Below are positions 15,536 through 24,707 of a DNA stretch of 47,501 nt, in pieces. How positions within the stretch are numbered: position 1 is the stretch's first letter; each line of letters starts with the position of its first letter. The DNA is taken from the NCBI GenBank assembly GCA_013287965.1, contig JABDCU010000005.1:33848-81348 (forward strand), read 5' to 3'. Origin of the DNA: Candidatus Omnitrophota bacterium. GTDB taxonomy: Bacteria > Omnitrophota > Gorgyraeia > Zapsychrales > Fredricksoniimonadaceae. The notes beneath the pieces were generated by a model, which saw nothing but the letters and a program-made list of their open reading frames with translations, was not told where the DNA came from and searched no databases. A program made the translations under genes and the position numbers.

Positions 15536-16762
15536 TTAACCCACTCCTTGCTTGGCCATCTTTAAATCCAACAGATCCTTGTTCTGCAGCAGGAATTTCG
15601 ACCCTACCCTTGCCTGTAAAACCCTTCCCGACGCGTAGGGCCTAAACAGCGCCCAAAATCTTTGCTGAAGCTCTTCGCATTCATCATTCGTCTGCCAACA
15701 ACCCCGTATGCTTTCTTCTTTTTCAATAACAACATCAAGAATTTCTTGCGGGGTATTATCAATGATCTCAAGCCCTAAATTTTTAAACTGCACAGGGTCC
15801 TGGTACATGTCCACATTAAAGCCAAGAATTTCCTTGAATGTCAGGGACCTCTTTTCCCGCGGTACCCAAATTTTCTTATAAATAACGGAATTATCCGGGG
15901 ACCAGGCGCAGGTATTGACCACCGGGATCATATTTAAGATGACCTGCGGCTTTCTAAAAAATGTCGCGATGAAATCTATCCCGCTGGACGTCCCGACATA
16001 AAAATGGCATCTTGACAGCAGATACATGTCCGCAAAATCACTGCGCCAGGAGCTCGTCGCGTAATCAATGACATGCGGGTGCTTCCATAAAAAAGGCTGG
16101 TTGACCACCCTGCCCATGCGGATGCAATAATAGCCTCGTGCCACCAGCTCCTTGATGGCCAAGGTATACGTATTGATGTCCGCGTCCCTGTAATTATGAT
16201 AGGACCAATTTTTTTCCGGCTTCAAGGCGTTTAAAAAAGAACTGTCCCTGGCCTGAAAACAAATGATCGGGCTGCCCGGAGGAATGCCCATCTCACGCAA
16301 AAGCTTTGCCCCGCGTTCCTCTTCTTTTAAGCTAAAAGATGCCGGCGGCGGAGTGTCATTCGTCAAGCCATGGGTGTCCTGGATATCAGGGGGAAGATCA
16401 TAATGATACGGCTCAAACCCCGGGACGTTCAGGCTTGCCCATGCGACCCAATAAGCAAAATCATACAAGGGAACCACTCTCTTCCACATTTTGACCATCT
16501 GCCGGTTACATTTCCATGGACGGTCAGGATAAAATATGTCCACGGCATCAGAAGGGCAGAACCCGGCCCTGCGCTCCTGCAAATAAATGTCCGTGGTGCC
16601 AAACCCATGCCCGATCCTTTCCAATATCGGAACGAACCTGATCTTAATGAAGGGACGAAGGGCCCTCATCAAAAGAACAAAAGGCAAGGCCAATAAAAAT
16701 ATAGGCAGCTTGGGCAGCATCCTGAACAACAACCATTTCATGTTTCGCTTTTGCGCCATCAC
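15536..16762 (-). CDS. TIGR04372-like glycosyltransferase (copy A)
   Basis: 408 residues. The hydrophobic N-terminus (LPIFLLALPFVLLMRAL) may anchor it to the membrane. The family blocks are VDIFYPDRPWKCNRQMVKMW, ICFQARDSSFLN, NYRDADINTYTLAIKEL, GYYCIRMGR and CHFYVGTSSGID; the last resembles the donor-binding end of GT-B enzymes. I assign it to the TIGR04372 putative glycosyltransferase group from these patterns. It is clearly paralogous to 19605-20807, with the C-terminal tail (ARVGSKFLLQNK) almost unchanged. The two copies flank the ADH/transketolase set, as if each belongs to one sugar-synthesis module. Start is GTG or the adjacent ATG, right after the transketolase stop. Sugar specificity unknown. 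Confidence 0.72.
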   Translation of the reverse strand: MMAQKRNMKWLLFRMLPKLPIFLLALPFVLLMRALRPFIKIRFVPILERIGHGFGTTDIYLQERRAGFCPSDAVDIFYPDRPWKCNRQMVKMWKRVVPLYDFAYWVAWASLNVPGFEPYHYDLPPDIQDTHGLTNDTPPPASFSLKEEERGAKLLREMGIPPGSPIICFQARDSSFLNALKPEKNWSYHNYRDADINTYTLAIKELVARGYYCIRMGRVVNQPFLWKHPHVIDYATSSWRSDFADMYLLSRCHFYVGTSSGIDFIATFFRKPQVILNMIPVVNTCAWSPDNSVIYKKIWVPREKRSLTFKEILGFNVDMYQDPVQFKNLGLEIIDNTPQEILDVVIEKEESIRGCWQTNDECEELQQRFWALFRPYASGRVLQARVGSKFLLQNKDLLDLKMAKQGVG

Positions 16763-17701
16763 TTAAACCTTTAGAAAGCTTTTTATTTTCGCCACGACCT
16801 GTGACCGTTCGAGCCCGTAGAGTTTGAATAATGACTCTTGCGTGCCGTACTCATGGATAAATTTATCAGGAAGGCCTATGCGATGCACCCGCGGCAGGTC
16901 TTTAGGATCAACGTTGTCCAGCAAGGCTTCCAGGCAGGCACTGCCTAAACCGCCGGCCAGGACGTGGTCTTCCATGGTCACGATCATCCTGGCCTTACGG
17001 GCGTGTTTAATGAGGGCTTCCTGGTCCAATGGTTTGATGGTGTGCACATGCAGTACCGTCGCTGATATCCCTTCTTTCTGAAGTTCATCCGCCGCGTAAA
17101 GGGCAGCGTGGGTCATCGGGCCTGTTGAGATGATCAATACATCACTGCTGGCTGGGTCGGTTTGATGATGGACCACGGCTTTCCCTATTTCAATCTTGTA
17201 TTCATCCTTGGTGATGATGGGCTTTCCATACCGGCCCATCCTGATATAGATCGGCCTGGGCCAATTGACCATTTGAGGCATTAATTTTTTCATCTCTGCG
17301 GCATCACAGGGAACGATCACCGTCATTTCAGGGATGGCGCGCATAATGGCAATATCTTCAGTGATCGTGTGTGTCGGCCCCAGATGGGCAGTGGCCACAC
17401 CAGCCCCCATGCCCACGATCCTGACAGGCCGCTCCTGCAGGCAAGTGTCCAGGACGATCTGCTCATAACACCGGCGCACACCAAAACTGGCATGGTTTAA
17501 AATAAAAGGGATAAACCCGTCGGCGGCCAAGCCTGAGGCCATGCCAACGTTATGGGCTTCGGAGATCCCTTCCGCGAAATATTGGTCAGGCATCTCCTTT
17601 TGCATATGCTCTATCCCTGTTTCAGCGTCAGTGCTGATAAGTACGACCCTTTTGTCGGCTTTTGCCAATTCATAGATGGAATCCCTGAATGTGAAAAACA
17701 T
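16763..17701 (-). CDS. Transketolase, C-terminal subunit (copy A)
   Basis: 312 residues, equivalent to the pyrimidine-binding and C-terminal domains of transketolase. EGISEAHNVGMASGLAADG carries the conserved Glu that activates the thiamine diphosphate cofactor. THTITEDIAIMRAIPEMTVIVPCD matches the transketolase THDSI/GEDGPTHQP area, and IKPLDQEALIKHA plus EDHVLAGGLGSACLEAL form the C-terminal fold. It forms the active heteromer with the TktN subunit directly upstream (stop and start share one base). Together they should move a two-carbon ketol unit between sugars. A second TktN/TktC pair is at 25318-27122. In this locus a role in making an unusual sugar is more likely than central metabolism. 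Confidence 0.88.
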   Translation of the reverse strand: MFFTFRDSIYELAKADKRVVLISTDAETGIEHMQKEMPDQYFAEGISEAHNVGMASGLAADGFIPFILNHASFGVRRCYEQIVLDTCLQERPVRIVGMGAGVATAHLGPTHTITEDIAIMRAIPEMTVIVPCDAAEMKKLMPQMVNWPRPIYIRMGRYGKPIITKDEYKIEIGKAVVHHQTDPASSDVLIISTGPMTHAALYAADELQKEGISATVLHVHTIKPLDQEALIKHARKARMIVTMEDHVLAGGLGSACLEALLDNVDPKDLPRVHRIGLPDKFIHEYGTQESLFKLYGLERSQVVAKIKSFLKV

Positions 17702-18549
17702 TATGACTCCTCCAATGCCAGCCGCATTTTTGTTAAAGTCGCTTCATCCAATCCGCTTTTCCAATGCCATTTATAATCGCCCTCGGCAAAGCCAAGGCCC
17801 CTGGCTTTGAGGGTATGGCAAATAATGGCTGAAGGTTTGTCACTTGAAAAAGGCAGGCTCTTGAACATTTTGCGCAAGGCAGCCACATCGTGGCCATCCA
17901 CTTCCTTTGTTTCAAATCCAAAACTTTCCCATTTATCCTTGAGGGGCTCGAGGTCCAGGATGTCCTTTGTCCGACCGGTGATCTGGCATTTATTGCAGTC
18001 AATGATGGCGGTCAAATGGGAGAGTTTATGTTTGGCCGCGCTCAAAGCCCCTTCCCATATGGAGCCTTCAGCTAATTCTCCGTCACTAAGGACCGCATAA
18101 ACACGGCTGGGCCTTTTTTGTATCCGGGCGGCAAGGGCCATCCCGATCCCCACTGCAAACCCGTGCCCTAAAGCGCCGGTGGTTGCCTCAACACCCGGGA
18201 CGATATTTTCACAGCACCCGCCTAATCTGGACCCTTCCATCGTATAGGTTTTTATTTCTTCCGGGTCTATAAAACCTTTGTCCGCCAACACCGCGTACAA
18301 AGCCAGACAGCCATGGCCTTTGCTTAAGATAAACCGGTCCCGGTCAGGCCACAGAGGCTCTTGAGGGCGGTAATTCATGATATCATCATAAAGGACGCGT
18401 ACAATTTCAACCAAGGACAAGGCTGACCCCACATGCCCTTTCTTTGTTCCCTCTAACCCCGTAAAGATCAATTGACGAAGATAACGGGACCTCTCGTCCA
18501 TGAGAGCGGCTTTTTCCGCGACATTGGGCCCTTGAGATTGACTGCGCAT
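17701..18549 (-). CDS. Transketolase, N-terminal subunit (copy A)
   Basis: I start it at the ATG at 18549 (282 residues, MRSQSQGPNVAEK), which has AAAGGA 5-6 bases upstream and matches the 276-residue paralogue. The ORF start at 18579 would overlap the ADH gene. It is the thiamine-diphosphate-binding domain: ILSKGHGCLALYAVLADKG, GALGHGFAVGIGMALAAR, and the ThDP motif SDGELAEGSIWEGA...DCNKCQ, where the usual GDG is SDG. It pairs with the TktC subunit downstream. Order ADH-TktN-TktC-glycosyltransferase suggests a single pathway: two-carbon transfer followed or preceded by keto-sugar reduction. Confidence 0.9.
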   Translation of the reverse strand: MRSQSQGPNVAEKAALMDERSRYLRQLIFTGLEGTKKGHVGSALSLVEIVRVLYDDIMNYRPQEPLWPDRDRFILSKGHGCLALYAVLADKGFIDPEEIKTYTMEGSRLGGCCENIVPGVEATTGALGHGFAVGIGMALAARIQKRPSRVYAVLSDGELAEGSIWEGALSAAKHKLSHLTAIIDCNKCQITGRTKDILDLEPLKDKWESFGFETKEVDGHDVAALRKMFKSLPFSSDKPSAIICHTLKARGLGFAEGDYKWHWKSGLDEATLTKMRLALEES

Positions 18550-18562
18550 ATTGATCCTTTCT

Positions 18563-19612
18563 TTAAAATTTAACAACACAGCGTCCGGAAATACCGCTTC
18601 GCATCGCGTCTATGGCTTCATTGATCTGGTCAAATTTAAAAACAGAAGACACTAATTTATCCAAATTCACTACACCTTCTCGATGAAGGGCAAAATACGC
18701 AGGGATGTCCCTTTCAGGAACGATCCCTCCGCCCTGGCTGCCGCGGATGGTCCTCTTGGATAAAATTGATGTCCCATCCACCGGGATCACAGCCCCCTTC
18801 GGCGGGTTGCCGATCATAATGCAATCACCGGGAGCAGAGCTCGTATTGATGCCCGTCTCTATGGCCTTGGGATGTCCCGTTGTAATGATCACTTTAGAAG
18901 CCCCTTTACCGCTGGTCAGATCACGCACCGCTTTAACAGGGTCCCCCTTCGATGGATTGATCGTATGCGTTGCCCCAAATTCTTTGGCTAAAGTAAGTGC
19001 CCGTTCATTAAGATCAACCGCGATCACACAGCGCGGATGGCGCATGCGCGCGGCCTGCACCGCGCAAAGACCAACACCGCCGCATCCATAAATGACCACT
19101 GTATCAAAGGGTTGGATATTCGCCTCATTGATCACCACCCCAACACCTGTTGTGCCCACACAACCCAATAGTGCTGCCACCACCGGATCTGCTTTACGGT
19201 CAACGGGCGTGACACGGTTCTCCGACACGATCGCGTACTCATTGAACGTCGTTACCCAGCCGGCATTTATCCTCTTGCCCTTATAGTAATACAAGGGCGA
19301 GGAGGACTGGATGCCGCTGCCTTTCATCCAATGCAAAACAACAACATCACCTTCCTTGACCTTCGTGACCCCAGGACCGATGTCAAGCACTTCACCACTG
19401 CCTTCATGCCCCAGCAAATGGGGAAGGAACGCATCAGGGCCAGGAGAACCGTTGATCTCCTCAAGCTGCTTGCCACAGATGCCGCTGTAAAAAAGTTTGA
19501 CCGCGACTTGCCCCGGCTGCAGCGGACCTGGAAATTCGATCTCCCTCATAACAAGAGGCTTGTTGTTTTCTTCCAGGATCGCGGCCCGAAAGGTGAACGG
19601 ACATTTAATCAT
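18563..19612 (-). CDS. Zinc-type alcohol dehydrogenase without structural-zinc loop (copy A)
   Basis: 349 residues, MDR superfamily. Catalytic-zinc ligands are visible as Cys in YSGICGKQLEE and His-Glu in LLGHEGSGEV. The NAD-binding Rossmann motif is VIYGCGGVGLCAVQAARM. The four-cysteine structural-zinc lobe of classical ADHs is absent and replaced by VVLHWMKGSGIQSSSPLYYYKG...NAGWVTTFNEYAIVSENR, which copy B also carries. It likely oxidises an alcohol or reduces a keto group on a sugar-pathway intermediate with NAD(P)H. It overlaps the upstream glycosyltransferase stop by 8 bp and is followed by TktN/TktC, so it probably handles their substrate or product. Confidence 0.88.
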   Translation of the reverse strand: MIKCPFTFRAAILEENNKPLVMREIEFPGPLQPGQVAVKLFYSGICGKQLEEINGSPGPDAFLPHLLGHEGSGEVLDIGPGVTKVKEGDVVVLHWMKGSGIQSSSPLYYYKGKRINAGWVTTFNEYAIVSENRVTPVDRKADPVVAALLGCVGTTGVGVVINEANIQPFDTVVIYGCGGVGLCAVQAARMRHPRCVIAVDLNERALTLAKEFGATHTINPSKGDPVKAVRDLTSGKGASKVIITTGHPKAIETGINTSSAPGDCIMIGNPPKGAVIPVDGTSILSKRTIRGSQGGGIVPERDIPAYFALHREGVVNLDKLVSSVFKFDQINEAIDAMRSGISGRCVVKF

Positions 19613-20807
19613 TCAATAACTCCTTGTTTTGCAGCAAAAATTTTGACCCCACCCGTGCCTTAAACACGCGGTTAAACCTGTCCGGCTTATAAAGTCCCCA
19701 GAACCTGCGCTGAAGCTCTTCGTATTCATCATTCGTCTGCCAACAGCCCCTCATGCTTTCTTCTTTTTCGATAATAGCATCAAAGATCTCTTCAGGCGTA
19801 TTATCAACGATCTCAATGCCGTATTCTTTATAGTCCTTCTTCTCCAGGTTCCCCAGCTCGGAATTGATGATCTCCCGGAACTTAAGGAATCTTTTTTCTT
19901 TTATCAGCCACAGTTTCTTAAAAATATTAAAATAATTCGGTGACCAGGCACTGACACCGCTCATGCGGATCATGTTCAATACGACCTGCGGCTTTCTAAA
20001 AAACCTGGCAATATCATCTACTCCGCAAGAGTTCCCAATGTAAAAATGGCATCTTGAGACCAAATAGATATCGGCAAAATCACTGCGCCAGGAGCTCGTC
20101 GCGTAATCAATGACCTGAGGGTGCTTCCAGGAAAAATCTTTTTCCGCCACCCTGCCCATGCGGATGCAATAATACCCGCGCGCCACCAGCTCCTTGATCG
20201 CCGGGACATAGGTGTCTATGTCCGTGTCCCTGTAATTATGGTATTCCCAATTTATCTCCGGCCGTAACGTCTTTAAATAAGCACTGTCCCTGGCGTGAAA
20301 ACAGACGATCCGGCTGCCCGGCACAATGCCCATCTGACGCTGCAGTGCGGCGCCGCGGTCTTCTTCTTTTCCGGTAAAAGACACCAGCGGCGGAGTGTTG
20401 TTGGACAGGCCATAAACGTCCCGGTCAGGATTGGGAGAGTCATGGGAATACTTCGCCAATAGAGGGTTTCTCCAGTTGGCCCATACGATCCAATAAACAA
20501 GATCATGCAAGGGGATCAGTTTTTTCCACATCTTGACCATCTGCCGATTACATTTCCAGGGACGATCAGGATAAAAAATATCAACGGTTTTACAGGGACT
20601 TAAGCCTGCCCTGCGTTCCATTAAATAAACATCAATATTCCCTATGGCATGCCCGATCCTCTCCGGTACCGGGATAAACCTTATCTCAATGAACGGACGG
20701 ATCACCCTCATTAAAACAACTAAAGGGAACGTCAATAAAAAGATCAGCCCCTTGGGTAAAGCCGCACAAAACAACCATTTTAAAACACCCTGTTTTTTAC
20801 TCATCAA
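19605..20807 (-). CDS. TIGR04372-like glycosyltransferase (copy B)
   Basis: 400 residues, paralogue of 15536-16762. It has the same hydrophobic N-terminus (LPKGLIFLLTFPLVVLMRV) and the blocks VDIFYPDRPWKCNRQMVKMW, RDSAYLKTLRPE, NYRDTDIDTYVPAIKEL, GYYCIRMGR and CHFYIGNSCGVDDIARFFRKP. The C-terminus RVFKARVGSKFLLQNK is nearly the same as in copy A. Similarity is strong across the core and weaker in the variable region 250-300, which may set donor or acceptor choice. It follows the B12 radical SAM gene after a 5-bp gap. Confidence 0.72.
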   Translation of the reverse strand: MMSKKQGVLKWLFCAALPKGLIFLLTFPLVVLMRVIRPFIEIRFIPVPERIGHAIGNIDVYLMERRAGLSPCKTVDIFYPDRPWKCNRQMVKMWKKLIPLHDLVYWIVWANWRNPLLAKYSHDSPNPDRDVYGLSNNTPPLVSFTGKEEDRGAALQRQMGIVPGSRIVCFHARDSAYLKTLRPEINWEYHNYRDTDIDTYVPAIKELVARGYYCIRMGRVAEKDFSWKHPQVIDYATSSWRSDFADIYLVSRCHFYIGNSCGVDDIARFFRKPQVVLNMIRMSGVSAWSPNYFNIFKKLWLIKEKRFLKFREIINSELGNLEKKDYKEYGIEIVDNTPEEIFDAIIEKEESMRGCWQTNDEYEELQRRFWGLYKPDRFNRVFKARVGSKFLLQNKELLND

Positions 20808-20812
20808 CTTCC

Positions 20813-22846
20813 TTAAACCTTCGCGAATTTCCGGTACATGATCTTTAAGTTCGAACGCTGCAGCACCCTTCCCAGACCGGAAGGCGTGTTTTTATACAGG
20901 TTCATTTGATTGATGATGTGCTTTTTCTGCTCATCATCGTGAAAAAACCTCAATTTGACCGGTTGCGCTGACTTGGGGTAATCATCCGGATTGATATGGA
21001 AACCCTCGGCCTGGATGGCCTCAAAATTATATTTAAAATCAGACACGGCATCAAACTCCACATCCACGAATATATTCCTCTTCCTTAACAGGATAAAAAG
21101 TTTTAACTCCTCCAGATAATTCTCGATACTGGGGCTTAATTTCCCTTTTTGTTCCAGGATCCTTTTTACCGCCGTGAATACCAGCTGTGTGATATCTTCG
21201 AATTCGGTAAATAACAGGGCCCGGTGGATCAAGAGCTCATTGATGCCCAATTCCCCTCCCACGTACCTTCCCACGATCTCGGGCGTCAGGACATAATTGT
21301 TGGCAGCATCAAATGAGTCATAAAGGGGAAGCATGGTCTGGCGCTTGAACTCTTCGATGATCTCAACGATCTTGGGGCTATACAATTCAGCATGGTCTTT
21401 GATGTAAAGCAGGCTGTCGAACCGGGAGATCCCCAACGTCTTGATCAGGGCAAAGACTTCATCAAAGATCGCGTTATTATGGAAGGTCTCGATGATCAGG
21501 TTCATGACCCGGCATTCCAGGTAATCTTCGACGGAAAGTGTCTTGCTGCCGATAATGATCTCTTCGACTTCAGCGACCGGATGTTGTTGGCCGAAAAATT
21601 CATAGATGCCGATGCAGCCGGGGATGATCCTGAATTTCGTAATATACCCGTACTGTTCACGCGTTGCTTTCGTGGCCATGTCCGTCCCTGCCAAGAGCAT
21701 GGCCTGGTACATCCGGACATTATTGACATCATTATCAACCCCGAAACGCAGGCATTCAAAATGCTTGTGCTTTGAATCTCCCGGTAATCCAAGGATGATC
21801 TCGGTATACGTTTTGCCTGTTTTCATTTTATTCCCGAACTCGATGAGCTCTTTATAAGCGTCACTGGAAATATTATTGCGCTTAATGGCTTTTAAGACCT
21901 CCGGGTCCGTTGATTGGATCGCGGCACCCAGCACAAAGCTCCCTTCCAGGACAGAGGCCACATCAATGACCATTTTGGGCTTATTTTTTCCGGCGGAGGC
22001 CCCTATGATGACAGGATACTTGTATTTGATCTTTGTCTCCGCGATCACATTGGCCGTGTCCAGGTCTTCCTTGTACATCGCAAAGTTAAGGTCAGTGATG
22101 ATCAATTCATCCACATTCTTGACGTGCTCGGCAATGTAATAAAGCTCCTTGCGGGTGCGTTCCTTGTCAAAACGGTGTATTTTGCTTTTGATCTGCAGGC
22201 CATCCGCGCAAAAGGTGCAGGAAAAAGGACAGCCGCGGGTGGTTTCGAGCATGGGGATAAGCGTCGCATCAAAAAATTGGTCCAAAACGCCGGTAAGATA
22301 GGGAGAAGGAATGATATTGATGTCATGGATACGTTCTATGGTCCCGAACACCAGTTCATCACCCACCAGGTAAGAGGTGTTTTTAGCGGTAACACGCTGC
22401 TCTTTAAATTTTTTGACATCGAAATGGCAGGATGATAATTGTTTGAGCAGATCAGCAAACCCTAATTCCCCTTCCAATTCGATATAAAAATCCACATTGG
22501 GCCATCGTTTAAAAAATTGGACCTTTTCATCATTAACGATCGGAAAATTGGGCCCTCCCATAACGACCACAAGCTTGGGGTCCCGCGCTTTGGCCAAAGA
22601 AGCCAGTTTGTAGCCGAGAGCGAAGTTCCAGCTGTAATTGGAAAGGCAGAGCATGACCGGCGCTTTCTCTTCTATCGCCCGGGCCAGGTCCGTCGGGAAT
22701 TTAAATAATTTAAAATCGTATTCATGGCCAAAATGCTCCTTGGCATAGCTCACCACAAAGCTGATCCCCAAAGGAAAGCTGGGCGAACTGACCCCTTGGG
22801 CGGTGTGCGATAGGTCGGCAAAATAAATTTTTGGTTTTGACAGCAT
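20813..22846 (-). CDS. B12-binding-domain radical SAM enzyme
   Basis: I start it at the ATG at 22846 (677 residues, MLSKPKIYFADLSH), preceded by AAAGGACAGC. The ORF start at 22912 would run into the SDR gene. The N-terminal 150 residues form a Rossmann-like cobalamin-binding domain (VMLCLSNYSWNFALGYK, VVVMGGPNFP) without an obvious DxHxxG His. The radical SAM cluster motif CPFSCTFC has Cys at residues 206, 210 and 213, followed by the TIM barrel. The last 250 residues are an extra, mostly helical region of unknown function. Such enzymes methylate unactivated carbon or phosphorus centres or do other radical rearrangements; here a sugar or sugar-nucleotide is the likely substrate. Substrate unknown. 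Confidence 0.88.
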   Translation of the reverse strand: MLSKPKIYFADLSHTAQGVSSPSFPLGISFVVSYAKEHFGHEYDFKLFKFPTDLARAIEEKAPVMLCLSNYSWNFALGYKLASLAKARDPKLVVVMGGPNFPIVNDEKVQFFKRWPNVDFYIELEGELGFADLLKQLSSCHFDVKKFKEQRVTAKNTSYLVGDELVFGTIERIHDINIIPSPYLTGVLDQFFDATLIPMLETTRGCPFSCTFCADGLQIKSKIHRFDKERTRKELYYIAEHVKNVDELIITDLNFAMYKEDLDTANVIAETKIKYKYPVIIGASAGKNKPKMVIDVASVLEGSFVLGAAIQSTDPEVLKAIKRNNISSDAYKELIEFGNKMKTGKTYTEIILGLPGDSKHKHFECLRFGVDNDVNNVRMYQAMLLAGTDMATKATREQYGYITKFRIIPGCIGIYEFFGQQHPVAEVEEIIIGSKTLSVEDYLECRVMNLIIETFHNNAIFDEVFALIKTLGISRFDSLLYIKDHAELYSPKIVEIIEEFKRQTMLPLYDSFDAANNYVLTPEIVGRYVGGELGINELLIHRALLFTEFEDITQLVFTAVKRILEQKGKLSPSIENYLEELKLFILLRKRNIFVDVEFDAVSDFKYNFEAIQAEGFHINPDDYPKSAQPVKLRFFHDDEQKKHIINQMNLYKNTPSGLGRVLQRSNLKIMYRKFAKV

Positions 22847-22859
22847 GCTGTCCTTTCTT

Positions 22860-23639
22860 TTACGAACCACCACCGGTAACGGGAACAATGGACGCCGCCG
22901 CGAACCGGGCATGTTCAGAAGCCATAAAAAGGATAAAAGGAATAATATCTTCCAGCTCTCCCAAGCGTCCGATGGGTTGGTGCTCTTTTAAAAGGTTTTC
23001 TTTTCTTCGCAAAAAATCTTCCGGACATTTACGGTTAGCTTCGCTATTCTCATCCCATGTCCCCCCGGCAATTTTGACAATGCTATACTTCACCGCAGAC
23101 ACGACGATCCCGTCTTTCGCCAGTTTCCGGCCTATTGATTGTGTGTACGCATTCAAAAAAGCTTTGGCTGGCCCATAAGTAGCGGCACCCCGGAAATGCT
23201 CTGATGCCGTGGAAGACATATGGACAATACGGCCCCAGCCTTTGGCCTTCATCAGAGGAACAACAATATTATTGATCTCAATGGCAATGCCGATATTTAA
23301 CTTCCAAACTTCCTGCCATTCTTCCATTGATGCAAAATGGTCCCTGATATTCAATGTTCCGCCAAGATTATGGATGACAATATCAAATGCCCCGTCCCGT
23401 TTGACCAAGGCCTGCACGGCCTTGACCGCCGCGCCTTCAGCCATCAAATCTACGGCACAATAATCATGCCCCTTTTCTTGACCGCCCATTTCTTTAAGGA
23501 CATTTTTCAGATCTTTTTCATTACGGGCCACGACCGTGACGCGGCATCCTTCGGCTGCAAAAGCCAGGGCTATGCCCCGCCCCATGCCTCGAGAGGCGGC
23601 TGTGATCAAAACTCTTTTGCCTTTTATGCCCAGCTCCAT
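22860..23639 (-). CDS. Short-chain dehydrogenase/reductase
   Basis: 259 residues, classical SDR. The NAD(P)-binding motif TAASRGMGRGIA (residues 13-24) has Arg in a position that favours NADPH. IHNLGGTLN replaces the usual NNAG. The catalytic Ser is in HMSSTAS and the Tyr/Lys pair in TYGPAKAFLN. The end ASIVPVTGGGS matches the family's C-terminal strand. AAGGGG precedes the ATG. It sits between the copy B ADH and the B12 radical SAM gene, so it probably reduces or oxidises a keto-sugar intermediate of the same pathway. Confidence 0.9.
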   Translation of the reverse strand: MELGIKGKRVLITAASRGMGRGIALAFAAEGCRVTVVARNEKDLKNVLKEMGGQEKGHDYCAVDLMAEGAAVKAVQALVKRDGAFDIVIHNLGGTLNIRDHFASMEEWQEVWKLNIGIAIEINNIVVPLMKAKGWGRIVHMSSTASEHFRGAATYGPAKAFLNAYTQSIGRKLAKDGIVVSAVKYSIVKIAGGTWDENSEANRKCPEDFLRRKENLLKEHQPIGRLGELEDIIPFILFMASEHARFAAASIVPVTGGGS

Positions 23640-23648
23640 ATCATCCCC

Positions 23649-24698
23649 TTATTTCTTTACCGAATTTCCCATCTTAATGATCACACGACCGCTTATGCCC
23701 GCTCGCACCTTATCCAATGCCGCATTGATCTGGTCCAACGGAAATTCATCGGTGATCAAACCCTCTAATGTCATCTTCCCTGCCTGGCACAGCGCCACAT
23801 AACGCGGGATATCCAGATGCGGCTGGCTGCTTCCCCCATGGGACCCTTTTAAGATCTTGTTAAAATGCAAGGGCAAGGAATAAATAGAAATGTTGTCACC
23901 CTTGCGCGGCACACCGACCAAAATAGTTTTTCCGTCGGGATGGGTCAACTCATAGGCAAGCTCAATGACCCGGGCATTACCGGTGGTGTCGATCACCACA
24001 TCAGCACCGGCCTTGGCAACAAATTGTTTTATCCACTCAGCAACCCCCGGCGTCTTTTTTGAATTTAACACATGGGTGGCGCCGAATTTTTTGGCCATCT
24101 CTAATTTTTCATCAAAAAGATCAATGGCAATGATCGGATTAGCCGAGACCATGGCCGCGGCCTGGACAATATTAAGCCCCACCCCGCCGACACCAAAAAT
24201 AACCACGGATTGCCCGACCTTGACATGGGCATCGTTATTGACCACTCCCATGGCCGTGGTCACGGCGCACCCGAATAAGGGGGCGATGCGCAGATCAAAA
24301 TCCTTAGGGATGGGCGTTAAACGGTTTTCGGAAATGATGGCCTCTTCATTAAACGTTGTCACCCATCCGGAATTGACCTTTCTTCCCTGCCAATCATAAG
24401 AAGGCGTTTCTGATTGAATACCGTTACTGGGGCGCCAATGCATGACAACATGGTCGTCTTTCTTGACCGTTTTTACACCCTGGCCGACATCCACCACGAT
24501 CCCCGAGCCTTCGTGCCCCAAAAGATGCGGCAGGAATTTATCCGGGCCCTTGGCCCCTTCAATTTCATTGATCTGGGCACCGCAGATCCCGCTGTAAAAA
24601 ACTTTTACCCTGACCTGGCCAAAGGAAAGTTGTTGCGGCAAGGAAATGTCCGCCACCACCAAAGGCTTATTCAATTCCGCTAAAATGGCTGCTTTCAT
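23649..24698 (-). CDS. Zinc-type alcohol dehydrogenase without structural-zinc loop (copy B)
   Basis: 349 residues, paralogue of 18563-19612 (about half the residues look identical by eye). Catalytic-zinc region YSGICGAQINE and LLGHEGSGIVV; Rossmann motif VIFGVGGVGLNIVQAA. The same special segment (VVMHWRPSNGIQSETPSYDWQG...NSGWVTTFNEEAIISENR) replaces the structural-zinc cysteines. It has GAAAGGA before the ATG. It follows the TktN/TktC copy B genes and a small methyltransferase, mirroring the ADH-Tkt association of copy A. Redox step on a sugar intermediate is inferred. Confidence 0.88.
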   Translation of the reverse strand: MKAAILAELNKPLVVADISLPQQLSFGQVRVKVFYSGICGAQINEIEGAKGPDKFLPHLLGHEGSGIVVDVGQGVKTVKKDDHVVMHWRPSNGIQSETPSYDWQGRKVNSGWVTTFNEEAIISENRLTPIPKDFDLRIAPLFGCAVTTAMGVVNNDAHVKVGQSVVIFGVGGVGLNIVQAAAMVSANPIIAIDLFDEKLEMAKKFGATHVLNSKKTPGVAEWIKQFVAKAGADVVIDTTGNARVIELAYELTHPDGKTILVGVPRKGDNISIYSLPLHFNKILKGSHGGSSQPHLDIPRYVALCQAGKMTLEGLITDEFPLDQINAALDKVRAGISGRVIIKMGNSVKK

Positions 24699-24707
24699 GA
24701 CGTCCTT

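Noticed and set aside
21914-22435. Plus-strand ORF of 173 residues
   Set aside because: Antisense to the B12 radical SAM gene, no family signal.
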